A DNA stretch of 8,194 bases from an uncultured Ruminococcus sp. (GTDB lineage Bacteria; Bacillota; Clostridia; Oscillospirales; Ruminococcaceae): positions 1-8,194 of the forward strand of contig CAMOEP010000082.1 in the NCBI GenBank assembly GCA_946612185.1, in the 5' to 3' direction. Shown in pieces: positions 4,486-8,194 of this stretch. Position numbers and translations under genes: made by a program. The notes beneath the pieces are model-generated. The model made no database searches. It saw only the letters and a program-made list of their open reading frames with translations, and was not told where the DNA came from. Within the stretch, counting starts at the first letter, position 1, and each line of letters opens with the position of its first letter.

Positions 4486-7227
4486 ATGAACAGTTTTGAC
4501 CCTCTCAGACTAAAAGCTCATGACATTACAGCCCAGATGACACTTGACGAAAAACTGGGCTTCGTGACCACCCGGCACAATGAAGTTCCAAGGCTTGGTC
4601 TGAAAAAATTCAGCATCGGTACGGAAGCCGCAAGAGGCTTCGTGGGACGTGAGGAGAAGCATTTCTCCACCGTCACCCCTCAGCCGGTTGGCATGGCTGG
4701 CACTTTCGACACCGGACTTATGCGGGAACTTGGCGATATTGCCGGGAATGAAGCCCGTGCCTACTATAACTGCAACGGTGCGTCCGTACTCTGTCTCTGG
4801 GGGCCTACCGTAGATATGGAACGTGACCCTCGCTGGGGACGTACTGAGGAAGCCTACGGTGAGGACGTTTGCCTTGCCGGGGAGATGACCGCCGCTTACA
4901 CCCGTGGACTTGCCGGAGATCACCCGGTATATATGAAAACTATTCCGGCGCTGAAGCACTTCTGCGCCAACAATAACGAGCATAACCGTGGAAGCTGTGA
5001 CGCTTACCTGCCCCCTCGTCTGAAACATGAGTACTACTACGCCGCTTTCCGGAATGCTGTCGTAAACGGCGGCGCTCGCAGCGTTATGACCGCTTACAAC
5101 GAGATAAACGGTCTGCCGGGTATGCTGAATACTGACGTGAGGGATATCCTTATGAATGACTGGGGCATCTGGTTCGCTGTCACTGACGGCGGCGACTTCT
5201 CCCAGACACTCACCTGTCACCATTTCTTCGACAGTCACGCCGAAACTTTCGCTCAGGCACTCAAAGCCGGTGTGGGTACTATGACCGACCTTGCGTCCCT
5301 CTCGGAAAATGCCGCTAAAGATGCCCTTGACCGTGGACTTATTACCACCGCTGACATTGACGAAGCTGTGGAAAACCTTATTTTCGCCCGTCTGAAACTG
5401 GGTCATCTGGCTGAGGACTGCCCCTATGACAGCATCACCACCGACTGCGTGGATTCACCTGAATACCGGAAAGTTAACCTGCGTGCGGCGCTGGAACAGG
5501 TGGTTCTCCTGAAAAATGACGGAACTCTCCCCCTGAAAAAGTCCGCCGGAAATATCGCTGTTGTAGGTGCTTTAGCAGACGAAAGCCTTATGGACTGGTA
5601 CACCGGCGTTTACAGGGACGCTGTTTCCGCTGTTGAGGGAGTTCGCAGACAGTTCCCCGAAAGTAATGTAGTCACCGATAGCCTTTGGGACAGGGTCGCA
5701 GTAAAAGGCGCAAACGGCAAGTACCTTGCAGTCCATGAGGACGGAAGCGCTTCATTCGATGCAGACAACGTTTCGGAGTACTCCACATTTGAACTCCAGG
5801 ACTGGGGCGAGAACTGGCAGAACCTCTACTCCCCTGCCCTCCGGAAGTACCTGCGTGTCAGCGAGGACGGCTCTCTCCGCCTCCACAACCGCACGATCTA
5901 CGACTGGTTCACCCGTGAGACACTGAACCTGTTCCCCACAAGCGAAGGCGTGCTGATCGAGGAATTTCTCACTCACAAGCGCCTTACCTGCGGCGAGGAC
6001 GGCAAGGTAAGCTTCACCGCAGACCGCTTCGTATCACCGGATAAGCTTTTCAGCATTGAGGTGATAAGTTCCGGTCGTGAACGTGCCGCAAATATCGCTG
6101 AAAAGGCTGACGCTGTTGTGTACTGCGTGGGAAATTACCCGGTTCAGGTGGCTAAGGAGTGCCACGACAGAAAAACACTTGCCCTGAACATTCAGCCGGG
6201 AATGGCTCTGCATCTGCACAGTCACAACCCGAATACCGTCATGGCGTTGATTTCAAGTTACCCTTACTCCATATGCCCGGAAAATGAAGTTCTCCCGGCG
6301 ATACTCTACTCCACCCACGCCGGCGCTCACCTGGGAACTGCCCTTGCTATGGTACTTTCCGGCGACTACAACCCTGCCGGACGACTGGCAATGACCTGGT
6401 ACAGAAGCGAACTCGACCTGCCGGACATCATGAACTATGATATCGAATCCGGCGGCACTACCTATATGTATTTCCGTGGAAAACCGCTGTACTCCTTCGG
6501 TTATGGTCTGTCCTACTCGCAGTTTGAGTACACGGGCATCAGCGCAGAACCGGGCAAGGTTTCCGTAAGCGTGAAGAATCTTTCCGGCATCAGCGGCGAT
6601 GAAGTTGTGCAGGTGTATTTCAGTGCGGAAAACTCGGCTGTCAGCCGTCCTATAAAGAAGCTTTGCGCCTTTTGCAGGGTTCAACTTGCACCGTATGAGG
6701 AAAAGACCGTTACCCTTGATGTTCCGGAGCATATTTTGCAGGTCTACGACACCCACTCCTGCCGCATGATAACCGAAAAGACTGAGTACACATTCCTCGC
6801 AGGCGGTTCGTCGGATAGTCTGCCGGTAAGCTGTACTATTCCCCTGGGAAATGATGCGCCCGGAGTACGTCCTGAGAGTTTCCCGGCGGAACTTTTCGAC
6901 AGTGCAAGCGGAGTGCGGATAAAGTGGTCAAAACAGCTTAGAAAGTACCTGCTCACGGCAGAGGGCTGGGGCGGAAGTGCGGTATACAAGGCTGTCCCCA
7001 CCGACGGAAAGAGTACGCTGGTGATACGGGCTTCTTCCGTATCCGCAGATGCGGTAATGTACGTCAGCATCGGCAGCCAGAAGTATGAAATTCCCCTTGC
7101 GCCGTCCCTGGGTTACGGTGATTTAAAGGAGTACGCTCTGGATATTCCCGGAAATGCGCCTGAGCTTTCCGAAGTCACAGTCTCACTCTCCGAGGGAGTC
7201 AGCGTGCTTGATATTTCAGTAAGATAA
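4486..7227 (+). CDS. Glycoside hydrolase family 3 enzyme with beta-trefoil insert, probably cytoplasmic
   Basis: GH3 enzymes remove terminal sugars (beta-glucose, xylose and others) from oligosaccharides by a retaining mechanism. This 913-residue protein starts with a GH3 barrel (about 10-310): WGPTVDMERDPRWGR (105-119), the KHF pair K157/H158, and AVTDGGD with D234 as predicted nucleophile. The second alpha/beta domain begins near 330. It is interrupted at about 399-528 by three KYL-x-EDGS-like repeats resembling a fascin beta-trefoil, then resumes with KECHDR, where E558 is the likely acid/base. FGYGLSYSQFEYT (671-682) leads into a fibronectin-III-like domain to about 785. Residues 800-913 form an unassigned beta-rich tail. 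No signal peptide is visible, so the substrate is probably an imported oligosaccharide; beta-glucosidase or beta-xylosidase are the best guesses. AAAAGGAG (4472-4479) sits six bases upstream, and the 20-bp gap suggests co-transcription with ABC-F. Confidence 0.92.
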   Translation: MNSFDPLRLKAHDITAQMTLDEKLGFVTTRHNEVPRLGLKKFSIGTEAARGFVGREEKHFSTVTPQPVGMAGTFDTGLMRELGDIAGNEARAYYNCNGASVLCLWGPTVDMERDPRWGRTEEAYGEDVCLAGEMTAAYTRGLAGDHPVYMKTIPALKHFCANNNEHNRGSCDAYLPPRLKHEYYYAAFRNAVVNGGARSVMTAYNEINGLPGMLNTDVRDILMNDWGIWFAVTDGGDFSQTLTCHHFFDSHAETFAQALKAGVGTMTDLASLSENAAKDALDRGLITTADIDEAVENLIFARLKLGHLAEDCPYDSITTDCVDSPEYRKVNLRAALEQVVLLKNDGTLPLKKSAGNIAVVGALADESLMDWYTGVYRDAVSAVEGVRRQFPESNVVTDSLWDRVAVKGANGKYLAVHEDGSASFDADNVSEYSTFELQDWGENWQNLYSPALRKYLRVSEDGSLRLHNRTIYDWFTRETLNLFPTSEGVLIEEFLTHKRLTCGEDGKVSFTADRFVSPDKLFSIEVISSGRERAANIAEKADAVVYCVGNYPVQVAKECHDRKTLALNIQPGMALHLHSHNPNTVMALISSYPYSICPENEVLPAILYSTHAGAHLGTALAMVLSGDYNPAGRLAMTWYRSELDLPDIMNYDIESGGTTYMYFRGKPLYSFGYGLSYSQFEYTGISAEPGKVSVSVKNLSGISGDEVVQVYFSAENSAVSRPIKKLCAFCRVQLAPYEEKTVTLDVPEHILQVYDTHSCRMITEKTEYTFLAGGSSDSLPVSCTIPLGNDAPGVRPESFPAELFDSASGVRIKWSKQLRKYLLTAEGWGGSAVYKAVPTDGKSTLVIRASSVSADAVMYVSIGSQKYEIPLAPSLGYGDLKEYALDIPGNAPELSEVTVSLSEGVSVLDISVR
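5680..6075 (+). other. Fascin-like beta-trefoil domain encoded within GH3
   Basis: Residues about 399-528 of the GH3 protein contain three similar units of roughly 40 residues. Each has a strand, a KYL or KRL element, then EDG: NGKYLAVHEDGSASF (410-424), RKYLRVSEDGSLRL (453-466) and HKRLTCGEDGKVSF (497-510). Each ends in a hydrophobic strand (FELQDW, LNLFP, FSIEV). Three-fold internal repetition with this pattern is typical of fascin-like trefoils, which in other proteins bind sugars or actin. It splits the second GH3 catalytic domain between DSLWD and the AANIAEKADAVVYCVG strand, and lies before the predicted acid/base E558. The trefoil assignment is by pattern; the domain borders are approximate. 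Confidence 0.65.
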
Positions 7228-7230
7228 CAA

Positions 7231-7270
7231 AAAAGCCATAGCACTCGCAATGTGAAGTGCTATGGCTTTT
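7231..7270. terminator. Bidirectional intrinsic terminator between convergent genes
   Basis: AAAAGCCATAGCACT (7231-7245) pairs perfectly over 15 bases with 7256-7270 around a ten-base loop. The plus strand ends in TTTT-ATTAT and the minus strand ends in a run of T (complement of the A tract at 7229-7234). It starts three bases after the GH3 stop and lies 18 bases beyond the stop of the opposing cellulase gene, so it can end transcripts from both sides. Confidence 0.9.
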
Positions 7271-7288
7271 ATTATGTGTTCTCAGATA

Positions 7289-8194
7289 TCAATCAGCTAC
7301 AGGAAGTGAATCCTGAGCAATAAGCTTTGCGTCAACCTTCTGAATAATAAATGCGTCCTTTGCATTTACGTCGCTGTCACCATTAACGTCGCCGTTTGCA
7401 AGTGCGTCCTCGTCCAGCTTGTACTTTATGTTATTTGCTGAGTACTGTAATACTGCTACGATATCGGCAACTGAGATCTGTCCGTCAAGTGTTACATCAC
7501 CGAGGAATTTGCTCTCCTTTTTAACTGTGGTTGTAGCAGTTGTAGTGGTGGTAGTAGTAGTTGTGGTGGTAGTTGTTGTAGTAGCTGCGGAGGAAACGCC
7601 TGTTACAGGTGTTACATTTTCAGGAGTTGAACCGCCGTCGATATTACTTCCCTCAACCTTAGCGTAGTTTGCAATATAGTCATTCAGAGAGATACCGTTC
7701 TCACCGAGAGCGACCTGGTGGTCAAGACCGATGTACTTTCCGGTTTTCTGAGTCTGCCAGAGTGCCTCCTCGAACATACCGTACTTGACCTCGTCCCATT
7801 TGAGGAAGTCATAGCTGAGAAGTCCGGCTGTATCGCCTGAATTGGGGTTCAGACACCAGAATGTGTGGTTGATATGGTTCTTTATCATAAAGTCACGGAG
7901 AAGTTCCATCCATGTCTGGTTCTTAGTGCCGTCCATGTGACCGCCCCACTCACCAATAAGCAGAGGAGCGATATTCTCCTTGTTGATGTATGCCCATGTG
8001 TCATACCAGTAGTCATCGAGAAGTGTCTGCTCGGTGAAGTCCTTTTCAAACCAGGTCTGCTTGAATACAGACGGGCCGTAGTCGTGAGGTGAGTAAACGA
8101 TCTGGCTTGTACCAGACTTGGGAGTAATGGGGTAGTCTCTTACGCCACGGAGGTTGCCGCCCCACCATGCACCGTACCAGGGTGACTTGTCAGC
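7289..8194 (-). CDS. GH5 endoglucanase (cellulase) with Thr linker and dockerin, 5' end missing
   Basis: This is the C-terminal 301 residues of an extracellular cellulase; the frame stays open to the right edge, so the start and signal peptide lie outside. Residues 1-150 are the end of a GH5 barrel: WWGGNLRGVRD, YSPHDYG with conserved H37, LLIGEWGG with E82 as predicted nucleophile, and TFWCLNPNSGDTAGLL (111-126). The pattern most resembles subfamily GH5_1, which cuts beta-1,4-glucan internally; the acid/base glutamate is beyond the window. A linker (about 170-230) includes 15 consecutive threonines. Residues 232-290 are a dockerin with loops D233-VTLDGQISVA-D244 and D269-VNGDSDVNAK-D280, which would bind a scaffoldin cohesin in the presence of calcium. 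An internal Met at 7936 falls inside the barrel, right after the nucleophile motif, and is not a plausible start. It runs convergent with GH3 and shares its terminator. Confidence 0.95.
   Translation of the reverse strand, partial: ADKSPWYGAWWGGNLRGVRDYPITPKSGTSQIVYSPHDYGPSVFKQTWFEKDFTEQTLLDDYWYDTWAYINKENIAPLLIGEWGGHMDGTKNQTWMELLRDFMIKNHINHTFWCLNPNSGDTAGLLSYDFLKWDEVKYGMFEEALWQTQKTGKYIGLDHQVALGENGISLNDYIANYAKVEGSNIDGGSTPENVTPVTGVSSAATTTTTTTTTTTTTTTATTTVKKESKFLGDVTLDGQISVADIVAVLQYSANNIKYKLDEDALANGDVNGDSDVNAKDAFIIQKVDAKLIAQDSLPVAD
7526..7582 (-). repeat. Threonine-codon repeat encoding the cellulase linker
   Basis: Fifteen consecutive Thr codons (7538-7582), one Ala codon and three more Thr codons encode a flexible, probably glycosylated linker between the GH5 and dockerin modules. 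The codons are a mix of ACT, ACA and ACC with no ACG, not one repeated trinucleotide. The DNA is low-complexity ACN repeat and could still vary in length between strains. Confidence 0.85.

Noticed and set aside
4481..4489. Two-codon ATG-TTA-TGA frame just upstream of and overlapping the GH3 start
   Set aside because: The ATG at 4481 is only one base from the Shine-Dalgarno, too close for initiation; ATG at 4486 has proper six-base spacing and opens the GH3 frame.
4510..5406. 298-codon open frame antisense to the GH3 gene
   Set aside because: Lies opposite the conserved GH3 barrel, whose motifs explain the sequence; the long open antisense frame follows from GH3 codon use.
7536..7584. ACN trinucleotide array considered as a CRISPR-like or tandem DNA repeat
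   Set aside because: There are no spacers, and the period follows Thr codons of an in-frame linker between two recognised domains.
7419..7667. Plus-strand open frame with a poly-valine stretch
   Set aside because: The valine run is the reverse reading of the cellulase threonine linker.

Overview
The window looks like chromosomal DNA from a fibre-degrading Gram-positive anaerobe of the Ruminococcus type, most like the cellulosome-building R. flavefaciens / R. champanellensis group. The basis is two secreted proteins ending in dockerin modules, a GH5 cellulase with a long threonine linker, purine-rich Shine-Dalgarno sites, and Firmicutes-like RF2 and ABC-F proteins. The species assignment is inference; no rRNA or other marker is present.

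Layout, left to right. Positions 2-132 form a long imperfect palindrome that is not coding, next to a shorter hairpin at 123-152. On the minus strand at 164-946 is a secreted CAP (SCP/PR1-like) domain protein with a C-terminal dockerin. A 417-bp AT-rich divergent intergenic region (947-1363) follows; it carries a near-consensus promoter for the plus-strand genes and a weaker candidate for the CAP gene. On the plus strand are prfB (peptide release factor 2, no programmed frameshift), a hairpin with a weak T tract, an ABC-F ATPase, and 20 bp later a 913-residue family 3 glycoside hydrolase. This enzyme has no signal peptide and carries an apparent fascin-like beta-trefoil inserted in its second catalytic domain. 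A perfect 15-bp bidirectional terminator (7231-7270) separates it from a convergent minus-strand GH5 cellulase-linker-dockerin gene, which is cut off by the right edge.

How the genes fit together. The two minus-strand products are predicted to be exported and docked onto a cohesin scaffold. The cellulase would cut cellulose outside the cell, and the CAP protein has an unknown extracellular role. The GH3 enzyme is probably cytoplasmic and would act on imported oligosaccharides. It appears to be co-transcribed with the ABC-F translation factor, and perhaps by read-through with prfB, so a sugar hydrolase may be tied to a translation gene cluster.

The items most worth a second look are the trefoil insertion in GH3, the long palindrome whose G-T pairs favour a plus-strand RNA fold, and the CAP-dockerin fusion. 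I found no tRNA, rRNA, CRISPR array, transposase or clear new defence system.
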